Source: Aegilops tauschii subsp. strangulata (taxonomy: Eukaryota > Streptophyta > Magnoliopsida > Poales > Poaceae). From it: a stretch of 64,000 nucleotides of DNA. The DNA lies in the NCBI RefSeq assembly GCF_002575655.3, contig NC_053036.3:159068627-159132626 (forward strand), given 5' to 3'. The position numbers and the translations under genes were made by a program. This document shows, in pieces, positions 1-14,047 of this stretch (positions within the stretch are counted from its first letter, which is position 1; every line of letters begins with the position of its first letter). Under the pieces are notes generated by a model, which was not told the DNA's origin, did no database searches, and was given only the letters and a program-made list of their open reading frames with translations.

Positions 1-1236
1 AATTATTGATTTTAAAATTCATGATATTTTGTAAATTAAAACAAACCACCTCAAATAAAAAATTGAATTAAAAAATAGAAAGAAACAAAACCATGCACTG
101 GCTGGGAGACTCTGCTATAGGAGCGTACAACTTAGGTGGGCCGGGTCACCAAGTGGAGTGACGTGAGCGATGGGATTTGTATCCCCCCCCCCCCCCCCCC
201 CCCCCCCCCGACTTGGGTTAGAGCATGATTGATTTAATACAAAAAGTTGGCAAGTGTGAAATATTAGCTAGTGGTCGGTTTGTTTCCAACTTTTCTTAAC
301 AAGGTCACAAAAAAGTTATCAAATTACCATAATTTACCACACTATATTTGCCACAGTTGGCTTACCTTACATGCTCAAATTCTTAGCCACATTGTAGGTG
401 CTTATGTCGGTTACCTTGTCAAAAAAAAAAACATCCTATCACGTTGTGGGGTCATGGACCGAGCTGATTGACCCATGATATAACCGACCTAGCGGGCCAT
501 GCAGACTTCCGGTAAGGTGAGGCACGCTAGGCTGTAACACCGTCAGCACTGCCAAAGAATTGATTGTAACTTTTTTTTAATGTGTCTGTAAGGATTAATA
601 TATGACCACGTTTTCAAAGAAAGAAGAGGGAATCGTCGGCAACTAAAAGATACTCTTCAGAAGTTGGCTAGTGGCATGGTTGGTGCCTCCCTCGGACAAC
701 ACTTTGGAAATCTTTCATCAGCGATCTTGGAACCGGGACCAGACCTGAGATTCCCAAAGCCTCAAGCGTCACCAGCCTACCAAACTTACCAACCGCACTG
801 GCATCAGGTCGTTCGATTCTGTCATGTGTCCAGATGGAAACACAACCTTATCAATGGGTACAAGATGCAAACCTTTTTTCAGGGTTTCCACATTTCAGTG
901 GCTCAGACATACAGTACAAGGGGCATGTACACTCAGCAGATAAGTCAATAAATAGAAACTTCCGTAGTACTAACATGGCACAGTGTATTAGAGAACAGTA
1001 TTTGCAGTTCGGCTCAGAATGATGCACACACACCAAACTTGGGACGAGTAGCATCGAAAGCCAAAATGGGGAAATGGGGTATCAACAATCATGGCCACCC
1101 TAACAACATCTTCAGTACATTACAGGAAAGGAAACACGCATAACAGCAATCAATATGTAACGCAACGGAACCATACTTACTGAGTATACAGATCAAAGCC
1201 AATCATTAACCAGCCAACTACTTATTAACCAGCTAC
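1..1236. other. 3' flank of the tubulin gene, no gene recognised
   Basis: This stretch lies downstream of the minus-strand tubulin gene and must contain its 3' UTR, roughly the part right of 900-1000. The short open frames in it look random and I recognise none of them. A run of 27 C bases sits at 183-209. I could not assign the far-left 600 bases to any repeat family. Confidence 0.5.
183..209. repeat. poly-C homopolymer (27 C)
   Basis: An uninterrupted run of 27 C follows the sequence ggatttgtat and is followed by gacttggg. Length is uncertain because homopolymers of this size are prone to assembly and polymerase error. Confidence 0.9.
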
Positions 1237-3960
<2,724 letters not shown>

Positions 3961-4130
3961 CTCGTCTCCTCGCCTTCCTCCGCCTCGCTCCCTTCCGTCT
4001 CTCTCGCCTTCTCCTCCTCCCGGTTGTAAAGAATGGCCTCCTCTGCTTCTCTCTCCCTTGTCTTCCCAAAATGTGTGAGATCGGGAGATAAAAGGGGGGC
4101 GGGGCAGAGGAGGGGAAGAAGCGGGGTAGT
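3961..4130 (-). promoter_or_regulatory. tubulin 5' leader and proximal promoter
   Basis: Upstream of the tubulin ATG the minus strand has a long purine-rich leader, seen on the plus strand as CTC/TTC repeats at about 3961-4050. Plant tubulin leaders are often of this low-complexity kind. The only TATA-like element near the expected distance is a weak CTTTTATC at about 4085-4093 (minus strand). The transcription start was not determined. Confidence 0.4.
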
Positions 4131-4478
4131 TTGCGGGCGCAGCGACGGGGAGCGGTTGCCTTTTACGTGAGCCAGTGCTCCGTGGACGTGATGCACGTGA
4201 ACCGGCTCCCTTCTGTTAAGTTACCGATGGTACTAGTCACGTTTGCAGGGAGTAAATGCCGCTCACGAATGGAAACGAACTGCTGCGCATGCATGGCCAT
4301 CGTCATCACTAATACTCTATATATTAAAACAAAAACTAAAGTAAAATGAATGAATAGGAGAGACAAGGAATCGGATACTACCATTTTTATGAGACATCTT
4401 TTCCTTTTTTTTTAAAAAAAAGCACGAGGATCTATTAATCAAACCAGTAACACACACCTCTTTAAAAAAAATACAAAA

Positions 4479-4722
4479 ATGGTAATGAGGAAAGATTCGC
4501 TCTCTGGCCCGTTCTGGCGCGAACACAATGTCACCTCTCTGATCACACGTATCTCGACGCGATGATGTTATTGGTCGCTCCAGACCCCCCAAGGAGCAAA
4601 CGGCTCGTTTCTACTCTGTGTGCTATATAGTCTGCATCCTCCTGACATATCCGCTTTACTATCTTCCCTCGGTCTCATTTTTTCAGATGGCAACTTTCTG
4701 TGTTTTACTCCATTTAAATCCT
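4479..4722 (+). repeat. direct repeat, copy 1 of 2 (about 245 bp)
   Basis: This segment, from ggtaatgaggaaagattcgc to tactccatttaaatcc, recurs in the same orientation at 5406-5655 with many substitutions. Shared blocks include CGCTC-CAGA-CCC-AAGGAGCAAACG and CGCTTTACTATCTTCC. It is also bracketed by a short direct repeat, AATCAAACCAGYAACACACA, at about 4437 and 4734. The parent element is not recognised. Confidence 0.75.
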
Positions 4723-4845
4723 GAAGCACACATAATCAAACCAGCAACACACACCTCTTAAAAAACTAGAGATTATACCCTGTGCGTTGCAACTGGAATT
4801 GGATGCAGTGGTTTCTGTAAGATTTGGCGGCATGTAACTTTAGTA

Positions 4846-5146
4846 CTCCCTCCGTCTAGGTGTATAAGTCATCTTAAGAAAATCAAATAATCCCAAAACA
4901 CTTAGGCGCGGTGCATTAACTACAACCTCGTTTCTTATTTATCGACATAAATAAAGGAATCAACCAATAAGATATTTGGGGCGTGTATGCTTTCAATGAC
5001 TCGAGACTATCAAACACGACATGCAGTGGTCAGTTCATTGCATGCAATGCTATTAATTAGCAAATAAACATTAAGTTCTCTTTTTTTTCCTCCGCCTTGG
5101 TCGCGGTGTACAACCTAAAATGACCTATGCACCTGGACGAAGGGAG
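4846..5146. mobile_element. Stowaway MITE (Tc1/Mariner type)
   Basis: The ends are inverted repeats: CTCCCTCCGTCTAGGTG at the left, matched at the right by the complement of CACCTGGACGAAGGGAG. The element is flanked by TA on both sides (4844-4845 and 5147-5148), the Mariner target duplication. It is 301 bp long, AT-rich inside and has no coding capacity. The CTCCCTCCGT terminus is the signature of Triticeae Stowaway elements. It lies upstream of the tubulin promoter, which is a common place for MITEs. Confidence 0.92.
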
Positions 5147-5405
5147 TATTTTGATTAGCAATACGAGAATTGAAACTCAAGCACATATAATTTAATATAT
5201 TTGACTGTTATATAGTTGCAGAAAATTTACTTAATATAAGTAACATGCATGATGCATGTAAGGTGTGTTGTCCATGCATAGTGGCATAGTTGCATTGGCA
5301 TGTTGAGATAATTAAATTTAGTGGGGCTTGCATGATGGCATGGTTGCATGTCAAAATAATTGAAGTAATGGGGATCTACTATTTAGGTATATATAGGATA
5401 CGAGA

Positions 5406-5655
5406 ATGATAATGGGAAAAGGTTTGCTCTGGTCCATTCTGGCATGAACACAACGCCACCCCCTCGGATCACATGTATCTCGACACAATTACGTAATTGT
5501 TCGCTCCAAATCCCTTGGAGCAAACGACTCTGATTCTACTTTTTGTGCTACTTAACCTCTAGCCTGAAACATCCTCCCGGCATGTCTGCTTTACTATCTT
5601 CCTTCGGTCCCATTTTTCCAGATGACAAGTTATGTGTTTTTGTCCATTTAAATCC
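5406..5655 (+). repeat. direct repeat, copy 2 of 2 (about 250 bp)
   Basis: This is the diverged partner of 4479-4722, starting gataatgggaaaaggtttgc and ending gtccatttaaatcc. The two copies lie 927 bp apart and the Stowaway MITE sits between them. Divergence looks like roughly one base in five, so the duplication is old. Confidence 0.75.
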
Positions 5656-5689
5656 GAACAAGTGGCTAGCTAGAGCATGGAAAATTCTG

Positions 5690-5935
5690 TTTTTTTTACA
5701 TGTCAAGTATATCACCTATAACATGGCATTTTTTGTGTTTATGTTAGACTTTTACATATACCAACTCGCTTTTACAAACATGGCATATCCCCCTGATATA
5801 GCATGGCAAATCGTGAACATGGTGGCAACTTTCTGCACTGTACCATGACAATCTCTACCCTGTACCATGTCAATTCTCTATGTTGTAGCATGCCAATTAT
5901 CCTGATGTAGCTGGCAATTCCTAAATTCATATGCA
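5690..5935. repeat. degenerate short tandem repeat with CATGGCA/CATGTCAA words
   Basis: Words such as ACATGTCAA, ACATGGCAT, GCATGGCAA, CCATGACAA, CCATGTCAA and GCATGCCAA recur about every 25-45 bases, often followed by TTCT or TATC. The array is too diverged for a fixed unit. I do not recognise a family. Confidence 0.5.
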
Positions 5936-7417
5936 AACCTTTCTTGTTCTGTAGCAAGGAAATTCTATATGTTCCATCTGCCACGTTCTGAATATATAGC
6001 ATGACATTCTCTGGACTTTTTTTTCCTTGCAAGTCTCTCTGTTGCAGTCATCACAGCATAGCAATTCTCTAGTTGCGTGTGAAGGAAGAGGGTGGGTAAA
6101 TAATCTGACAGTGGGGGCCTCGATGAGGACTAGTCTTTGTCGTGCACAGGGCTCGTTCACGGGAGCTTCCTAGCGTGAACCGCGCCATTCCCTCGAGGGA
6201 ACCTCCTAGAGCGCACGATCGTTCGCACCAAGAGCACCATGAAGGGCACTTCTGCGCCGTATGCGAGTAGAAAAGGTAAAGAAAATGCATCAAGATCCCA
6301 GAGGGCAGATCATCTTCCTCGTCCTGAGCCGAGTCGATGACACACAACCCTTCTTGCCTCTCCATCGCCGAATCCAGCCAATGGGTTTTATCACGGTTGG
6401 GAAGTCATCAAGGCAATGGTCCCGCCGGACCAACATTCCGAAGAAGAAACCATTGAAGTCATTAGAGCTGGAAGATTCAAAAATCCAATATCGCAACCTC
6501 TGAAAAAGCTTACACACTTCACACCAGCACTCGAGGGTGCATCAAGTCGATGGAAATATATAATACAACTTATAAAGCTTGCCTCTATTATCCAAATATA
6601 TTCAATAAAATAATTAAAATCGCAAAAAAACATAATATACCATTGAAATATTATGGGGGAAAAGAAGATGTTATTGGTGTCGACTTTTGCAGAACTAAGA
6701 GGTCATATTACGAGATTTATCATGAAACTAAGGATAACTTTCAAAGGCCTAACCAATTCATGAGCCATCGAAACATAATTGGGAGTAACGTGGTAGATGT
6801 CGCAGGCTAGTTCACGTCGGAGTGCCAGCAGCCAGATCCGCGCCGCGACATGGCCGGCCTCTTGATGGTCCTGGTGACGGTATAAGGTGAGATTACATCC
6901 CACTACTTTGCTAGCGCCACTCTCAACGGGCATGGAAATACTAGCTGGCGTGACTTACGAAAGATTCTTATCAAGAGGTTGACTTGTTGTAGGTGTTAAA
7001 TGCATATCATGTAACGGCTCCGTCATAGTTGACCATGTTTTGTACTTAATTTGTTAATGCATTTGACTATGTTGCCTTTGAACTTCAATAAAGATGGTTG
7101 TGTGCATCAGGATGATCCAGAAGCCGGGGGATGCAACCTTCTTTTGGAAGAAGAAAAACATAATTGAGAGGGCCCTTTTTAGTTGTTTGGATGTTGTTGA
7201 TTCATCCCTTTTACATTTAGTGACAAGTTAAATGTTAGTGCAAGTTTTGTTGTCAATCATGTTAGTGCAAGCTTGGTTTGTAGGCTAAAAAAAGGTTCTC
7301 CATTTTTGCTGAAGACATGAAAGTAAAAGTGTTACTTGATGGAGCTATCCAGATGCTATGCTAGGAGGCTAGGAACTTGACCAAGCTGAAAGAGAAATTC
7401 AAAAGGCTTATCAGTAG

Positions 7418-7556
7418 TGAAAGCTGAATAAAACTGTTGCTTATTGATGATTTGGTGCGGCATACAAGAGTATATAAGAGGGTACAAACCGACTTGGGGT
7501 AGGGGTACAAAACTGACTTGGACTAGAAGTCGTATACCATAATGACTACTCTAACA
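7418..7556 (-). repeat. 3' LTR of the short-LTR copia element
   Basis: A 139-bp LTR. Its first six bases (in element orientation) contain the TAG that ends the pol frame (7551-7553), so the protein-coding region runs through the purine tract into the LTR. Confidence 0.95.
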
Positions 7557-9240
7557 TCCCCCCGCAGTATCAACGGCAGGCTCGACGACGTTGAGACTGA
7601 AACAGATATCTTGAAACGGCTTAGTAGGCAGTGCCTTGGTGAAAATGTCAGCAAACTGAGCCGTAGAGGGAACATGAAGCACCCGAACCTGACCAAGAGC
7701 AACCTTTTCACGAACAAAATGAATATCAATCTCAATATGCTTTGTGTGTCGGTGTTGAACTGGATTGCTGGTCATGTAGACTGCTGATATGTTGTCACAG
7801 TAGACAATAGTGGCCTGCTCAATAGGCCTGTGTAGCTCGGAGAGTAACTGCCGAATCCAGATTGTATCTGCAACGGCATGTGCCACAGCGCGATACTCAG
7901 CCTCGACCGACGAACGTGAGACTGTAACCTGCCTTTTCGAAGACCAAGAAATCAAATTGTTACCAAGAAAAACACAAAAACCGGAAGTGGACCTTCGAGT
8001 GTCAGGACAACCAGCCCAGTCTGCATCAGAGTATGCGGTAAGCGAGTTTGGAGAAGAATTATTGAGGTGGAGACCATGATTGAGAGTTCCTTTTAAATAC
8101 CGAAGAATGCGTTTAACATGATTATAGTGAGGAACCCGGGGATCATGCATATAGAGACATGCTTGTTGAACAGCAAAAGAGATTTCAGGACGAGTAATGG
8201 TGAGATATTGGAGAGCACCTGTTAGGCTACGATAGAGAGTAGGATCGGAAAAGGGTTCACCGGTAGCTGAAAGTTTAAAACTAGTATCGACAGGAGTGTG
8301 AGATGATTGACAGTCAAGCATACCAGCACGATTAAGAAGATCAAGAATATACTGGCGTTGGGAAAGAAAAAGGCCGGTGGAATCTCGAACAACAGCAATG
8401 CCTAAGAAATGATGAAGGAGTCCTAGGTCAGTCATAGAAAATTCAGATCTAAGAAGAGAGACAATATGATGTAAGAACTTTTGAGAGGAGGCGGTAAGAA
8501 TGATATCATCTACATAGAGAAGTAAATAGGCAGTGTCAGAAGTTTGATGATACACAAAAAGAGAGGTGTCGGAGAGAGATGGAGTGAAGCCTATTGTTTG
8601 AATGAAGGAGGAGAAGCGTTGAAACCAAGCTCGTGGGGCCTGTTTAAGACCGTAGAGAGATTTCTGAAGAAGACATACATGAGTTGGAAAGGATGGATTT
8701 TCAAAACCCAAAGGTTGCTGACAGTAGACAGTTTCTTGAAGGGAACCATGGAGGAAAGCATTTTTAACATCAAGTTGGTGAATGGGCCATGAAGAGGAGA
8801 CAGCAACACTAAGAACGGTGCGAATGGTGCTAGGTTTAACAACAGGAGAGAAGGTTTCTTCGTAATCAATTCCTTGTTGCTGAGAAAAGCCACGACAAAC
8901 CCACCCGGCTTTATATCGTGAGAGGCTCCCATCGGAGTGGAACTTTTGGCAAAAAATCCATTTGCCAGAAACAATATTGGTATTGGGAGGACGAGGAACA
9001 AGTTGCCAGGTGTTGTTTTGAAGTAAAGCATTATATTCTTCTTGCATGGCAGCGGCCCAATTGGGATCAAGTAGAGCAGTTTTGTAATTCTTTGGAAGAG
9101 AAGTGAGAGATACGGAGGTATGAAGGTTTAGGCGGTCTTGGGGTTGATGAAATCCTGATTTGGCCCTAGTACGCATGCGATGATCATTAATCGGGGCTGC
9201 TGTAGGAATAGCACGAGGGGGTAAGGTGGGTACTGGTGAG
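7551..9240 (-). pseudogene. pol: copia pol C-terminal half: reverse transcriptase and RNase H
   Basis: About 541 codons are open from 9176 to the stop at 7551. The RT region begins near NNTWQLVPRP, with KWIFCQK, DVKNAFLHG (first catalytic Asp), LYGLKQAPRAW and the YVDD active site in LLYVDDIILT. RNase H follows with [19 protein letters not shown] and the CDN of YCDNISAVY. Its last motif is KHIEIDIHFVRE. The active-site residues are present. The frame differs from that of the upstream gag-integrase part, so the polyprotein is broken in the proline-rich linker at about 9190-9480. Confidence 0.92.
7557..7566 (-). other. polypurine tract
   Basis: On the minus strand TGCGGGGGGA lies directly before the 3' LTR. 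It would prime plus-strand DNA synthesis. It is also translated as the last residues of pol. Confidence 0.8.
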
Positions 9241-9388
9241 TCCGGCGCAGCGGAAGAGTCGGACGAAGGAGTAGGGCTGGGTGGTGGAGTGGGAGCAGGG
9301 CTGGGTGTTGGGGAGGGAGCAGGGGTCAGGGGTGTTGGGGACGTCTCGGGTGCGGTGAGTGTATGGTTGGGATTGGCTATGGTGGGTG

Positions 9389-12190
9389 TTAATGGTGGTG
9401 GTGATAAGATGTGTCGGCAGGTAGGGGAGTATATAGTTGGAAAGGACGGGGAGAGGGGGTGTTTGCGGAGCTAGGGGTGTTGGATGGTGTAGTAGTGCGT
9501 TGTGAGAAAGGAAAAATGTGCTCAGCAAACGTGACATGACGAGAGACATGAACGTGTCCGGTGTGAAGGTCGAGACAGCGATAGCCTTTGTGCTCGTCAG
9601 AGAAGCCGAGAAAAGCACATGGGATAGAGCGTGGTGACAATTTATTTGCAGAAGTGGCGTAGGCATTGGGAAAACAGAGACAGCCGAAAACACGAACCGC
9701 GGAGTAGTCGGGGTGGGAAAGAAAGAGGGAATAATAGGGAGTAGTGTTGGGTTTAGTTTTAGAAGGTCGAATATTTAGAAGGAAGGTGGCCATGTGTAGG
9801 GCTTCAGCCCAAAACTTGGGAGGCATAGATGATTGAATGAGGAGAGTGCGAACTATATCATTGAGGGTGCGAAGAGAGCGTTCTGCTTTACTATTTTGAG
9901 GGGAGGTGTAGGGACATGAGAACCTAAGCAGGATGCCATGTTGTAAGAAGAAAGTACGATTTTTAATGTTATCAAACTCGCGACCATTGTCACATTGGAT
10001 AAAGCGAATTGGGAGGAAGAAGTGAACAGACACATAGCGTTGAAAATTAAGGAAAAGAGAATGGACCTCGGATTTGTTGCGTAGAGGAAAAGTCCAGACA
10101 AAGTGGGTGAAATCATCTAGGATAACAAGGTAGTATTTAAAACCCGAAACACTTGCAATGGGAGAGGTCCATAAATCACAATGTATTAATTCAAAGGGAT
10201 AAGTGCTACAAGAACTAGAGGAACTAAAGGGAAGACGCACATGTTTGCCTAATTGACAAGACTCGCAAAACACAAAATTATGAGAGTCCCTATTACATGG
10301 TATGGTAAATTCACTAAGCATAGAAGCTAAGACGGCGGGGTTGGGATGGCCCAGGCGACGATGCCAGAGATCGACGGAGGCCAGCATGGATGTTGGAGGG
10401 GTGGCGGCAGGAACTCCATTAAGAGAATAAAGATCACCGGAGCTATTGAAGCGAGCGATCTCGGCCTTGGTCAGGTAATCTTTCACAGATAAACCAAAAG
10501 GGTCAAATTCAGCCGAAACTAGATTGTCGCAAGTAAATTGGCGAACAGAGATAATATTTTTAATGAGGGCGGGTGCAACTAGAACATCGCGAAGTAAAAG
10601 AGGTTTGGTGGAAGAGGGAAGTTGAGCCTGACCAACACAATATATAGGAATAGATAATCCATCTCCAAGGATAATGGAAGGGAAAGGAGATTTAGTGCAA
10701 GAAGATAACCAATTACTAGATGCAGACATATGACTAGAGGCCCCTGAATCAAAGATCCAATCCGTACCTGAATTTCCTTGTGCGGCAAAGTTATTCATGG
10801 CCTGGAGAAAGGCAGCTTGATCCCAGCTCGGCGTCGCAGGTGAGGGTGGCGTCGGAAGCAGTGCCGGCGGATACGATGGTGAAGGCAGTAGGGCCGGCTG
10901 GGGAGTGTAGTAGGCATTGGCCGGCTGTGGTGGGGGTGGCGTCGGGAGCAGGGCCGGCTGAGGTGTGTAGTAGGCGCCGCCGTCGGTGGTGTAATGACCA
11001 TAAGGAGCATACGTCGGGGCGGCGTGATAGGCAGTGGCCGGCTGTCGGGGGTTGAGAACCCCGGGAGCACCAGTAGGCGGCCGAAGGCCGGGTTGCCACG
11101 CACCTGAGTATGCCGGCGGAGCACCGAGGGTGGACGGAGCGGACCAGGGCATGGGCCATGCTTGAACAAGCCCCGTCCAAGGATCATGAGGAGGCCGCCA
11201 TGCAACCGCAGATGGAGCACTGGTGGGTGGTGCAGGACTCGGTGCTGGTGATGTCGTAGGCGGAACCGAACGAGTCGACGGCGGCCTGTAGATAGGGTTT
11301 TTGCCGCGGTAGTTCGGACTAGGACGCCAGCCTGGGGGCGGTTGAACAGATGACGGTGCGGATGGCCCGGCGGCAGGAGCCGGCATGGAAGGCGGCGCTG
11401 GTGTAGACGACAGAGGAGGACAAGCCGCAGCATGAAAGACCTTGGGGTGAGAGTCCTTGCGAGCTTGTGTTTCCGCCGCGAGTTGTAGCAAGGAACGAAC
11501 TTCAGCGAAGGTAGGAGGGGGCCGTATCATCGGTATGAACGAGGCTTGCTTGTCAAAGTCTTCGCTGAGGCCGACGACGACGATATTGATTAGCTGTGAG
11601 TTACTAACTGTATCGCCGAGTTCGCGGAGCTCATCACCAATGGTCTTAACGCGCTGGCAGAACACGTTCACCGGGGCGTCTCCTTGCACCATATTGCGAA
11701 GCTCGGTGTGGAGAGCGTTTTTCCGAGCGTCGGTGTTGCTTTGGAAGAGCTGACGGAGGGAGTGCCAGATGTTGGCAGCGGTGGCGCCGTCGTGATCGAG
11801 CATATTGAAGATCTCGGTGGTGATGCGGGTGTAGAACCACTGGACGATCGCGAGATCGTCTTTCAACCATTGCGGATCGTCGGGGCGGGGAAGACAGTTG
11901 GCGGCGACATGCGAGCGCAGGTTGCAGCGGCCGAGGTGGAGATCGAAGAGATGTCTCCAATGGTAGTAGTTGTGGGCGGCGAGATCAAGAACTATGGGGA
12001 TGTAGGGGCGGACGTCGGAGATTGTGTCAGCAAGAGATATTGGTGCGGCGAGGATGGGTGCAGGGTAGTTTTGTGGAGCTATGGTGAGGGCCGAGAGAGA
12101 AGCGGCCGCGGCGTTGGCAGCCTTGGCGATGAGTGCGGCCCGGCGCTCGAAGTAGCCGGGCGGCGGCGGCGGCGGCGTTGGCGGAGCCAT
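9389..12190 (-). pseudogene. gag-pol: copia gag, protease and integrase
   Basis: The frame starts at the ATG at 12190 (MAPPTPPPPPPGYFE), 22 codons inside the 5' end. The gag part has the copia signature AHNYYHWRHLFDLHL and then a long Pro/Ala/Tyr-rich stretch where a CCHC zinc knuckle is usual. No CCHC is seen. Protease is WIFDSGASSHM. Integrase has the LWHRRLGHPN and CESCQLGKH zinc-binding motifs, then the catalytic core HCDLW, QCDNGREF and a SKAERS Glu. The frame runs out near 9389 in low-complexity sequence. A second frame covers 9187-9693 before pol resumes, giving two frameshifts in all. Confidence 0.9.
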
Positions 12191-12211
12191 ACCCTAAACC
12201 TGGGACCGGTA

Positions 12212-12221
12212 TCTGATACCA
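12212..12221 (-). other. primer-binding site (initiator tRNA-Met)
   Basis: Directly inside the 5' LTR the minus strand reads TGGTATCAGA, complementary to the 3' end of plant initiator tRNA-Met. This is the classical copia primer site. Confidence 0.9.
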
Positions 12222-12360
12222 TGAAAGCTGAATAAAACTGTTGCTTATTGATGATTTGGTGCAGCATATAAGAGTATATAAGAGGGTACAAACCGACTTG
12301 AGATAGGGGTACAAAACTGATTTGGACTATAAGTCGTATACCATAATGATTACTCTAACA
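12222..12360 (-). repeat. 5' LTR of the short-LTR copia element
   Basis: A 139-bp LTR that matches 7418-7556 except at 7 positions. It contains TATATAAGAG-like sequence on the plus strand. The promoter in element orientation was not resolved. Confidence 0.95.
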
Positions 12361-12365
12361 AGTAG

Positions 12366-14047
12366 GCAACCCTTAGTGGCCCTTTAATTTCATCTCTGTA
12401 AACATTGTGATGAGTTAATAAAACCTCGCGTGATTGCCTTAAAAAAGAAAAGCATCCCGTAGGGTACGTAGTACTCCTACTTTATGCGTTTTGATTACGC
12501 TGGGACGCTAAATTTCTAATTAACCAGTTGATCCGGATGAAGTGGAACATCACAGGGTTCGCCATTTGCCATCATCTGGTGCGCCCGTGTCCACGTTGCC
12601 GGCGGTGTTATACTTTGCCCCACGAAGACCGGGTGCAGGACGGAACAAAAGCAGGGCCGGTCCGGGGTGCCACCACGGCCACGCCCATACGCCGGGGTGT
12701 CCGTCCCGCGCCGGCACGTGGGGGAGCCCCTTTGATTAGCTGTTTCGCGTGCAAACGCCAGCGCGCCTCCGTCGGCTCCACTCCACTCCAGGAGAGGAGG
12801 CCTTCCAGCGAGCGAACGGAGCTGGCCGTGGCCGGTAAAACAGCCGGCCCGTGCGTTCCAGAAACAGCTGCGCTTTCACTAGTACCGTTGCGATTCTCGG
12901 GTAGGAGTATATCTGTCTGAGATCAGTAGCTACGGATCCACTCTAACCGCAGAGATGCCGATATTTGGTCCGGCGAGATCGTGAGTTGGAACTTTCATCA
13001 AAAGAGAGAGGGGAAAGCTTCCACTTTTGAGCTGGTACGGATGGGGAACTACCAACCACCGCGCGCGCCACTGCACCGCACCGCACCTAGATTACTCGTT
13101 ACCGGCCAGCATCAATCATCACACGAGGATCGTAGCATCACGGCAGCCGGCGCGCGGTGGACGGTCGCCACCACGGACAGCTGCGAGCCAGCCCAGAGAA
13201 ATCCAACGACCAGCCGGGGCTCATCGGCCCGCAAACATTGCGACTGCGACGACGACGGTCCATCGCATTATCGCGGCGGCGGCACAACAAGTCGACGGCA
13301 CGAGAGGTCAATTTCAGCCGCTGATTTGTACTGCGCGGCAAAGTACTGCAAGCAGCAACACGAACAGTCCTCTCAGGAAAAAGAAACCCCTGCGCACAAG
13401 ATCTGAGGGTGTACTGCTAGGCCTAGGCGCCACTGGGGATTAGTTAGTGAGAAGCTTCATTAGTTAATCAGCATGATATTTAATCCCGATGGATGGCTAC
13501 CTGGCCAGTGGCCCGATCAGTGCAGTACGACGGACAGTGAGGCTGCCACCAGTGACAGTTGCGGAGGCTTCAACCCCAAGCCTGCTAATCGACCTCGATT
13601 ATTATTCCCCCGGGGCCGGCCGGCCAGGCCGGACGGATCATTGCGTTCGCGATGCCGCAACTTGGCAGTATTTAAGCTAGCCAAGAAAGTTCGTTTCGTG
13701 GCTATAATTGCACTACATCCACTAGAGGGTTCTTGACAGGGCAATTCGCGATGGGGACGACGGATTCCTTCCTTGCGGGCACTTGTTTATGCCCAAGGGG
13801 CGGCGTCGGCCACTCTGCTCCGGTGGATTTCTGGATTGCTGCACTGGCCCTTCTCCTGTAGCTCACGCTGTGTGGGTCTCCAGGGATCCTTTCATGCATG
13901 TGCGCAGGGTCGATCGACGAGTTACTGATCCTTGCATCTGGCATGTTGGGCAACCATGGCCCACCAGTGTGTATCTGGTTTTCCTATCTCAAGTAAAATG
14001 AGTGCGTCGCTCTTCAGATTATGTACTTTTTTTTATTTCAAAAATAT
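12366..14047. other. non-genic GC-rich region, nothing recognised
   Basis: This gap between the copia and Harbinger elements has several open frames of up to about 140 codons on both strands. They overlap one another, are rich in Arg, Pro and His, and show no family motif. The first part (to about 12455) resumes the sequence interrupted by the copia element. I see no repeat boundary or RNA gene here. Confidence 0.5.

Larger units (their letters stand above)
5147..7412. other. non-genic region with degenerate repeats
   Basis: This region holds the second copy of the 245-bp repeat, then AT-rich sequence with recurring CATGGCA/CATGTCAA words, then sequence with no recognisable gene. At about 7085-7165 the string AATAAAGATGG...CAGAAGCCGGGGG followed by TTTTGGAAGAAGAAAAA resembles the 3' tails of Triticeae LINE-type elements. 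That resemblance is from memory and unproven. The open frames here are short and look random. Confidence 0.45.
7418..12360 (-). mobile_element. complete copia LTR retrotransposon with short LTRs
   Basis: Two 139-bp LTRs (7418-7556 and 12222-12360) run TG to CA in the minus orientation. A perfect 5-bp duplication AGTAG flanks them (7413-7417 and 12361-12365). The LTRs differ at 7 of 139 positions, six of them transitions, which suggests an insertion age of very roughly two million years at usual grass rates. Next to the 5' LTR (right end) is a primer-binding site for initiator tRNA-Met. Next to the 3' LTR is a purine tract. Coding order gag-protease-integrase-RT-RNase H is that of Ty1/copia. 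Short LTRs and motif style suggest the Ale/Retrofit (Hopscotch-like) group, which is inferred. Confidence 0.95.

Noticed and set aside
4479..5655. The 245-bp direct repeats as the LTRs of an intact TRIM element
   Set aside because: The copies are too diverged, the edges do not show clear TG and CA tips or a target duplication, and no primer site was seen after the first copy.
12528..13443. Overlapping frames of 130-141 codons between the copia and Harbinger elements
   Set aside because: No motif, overlapping in different frames, composition typical of GC-rich non-coding grass DNA.
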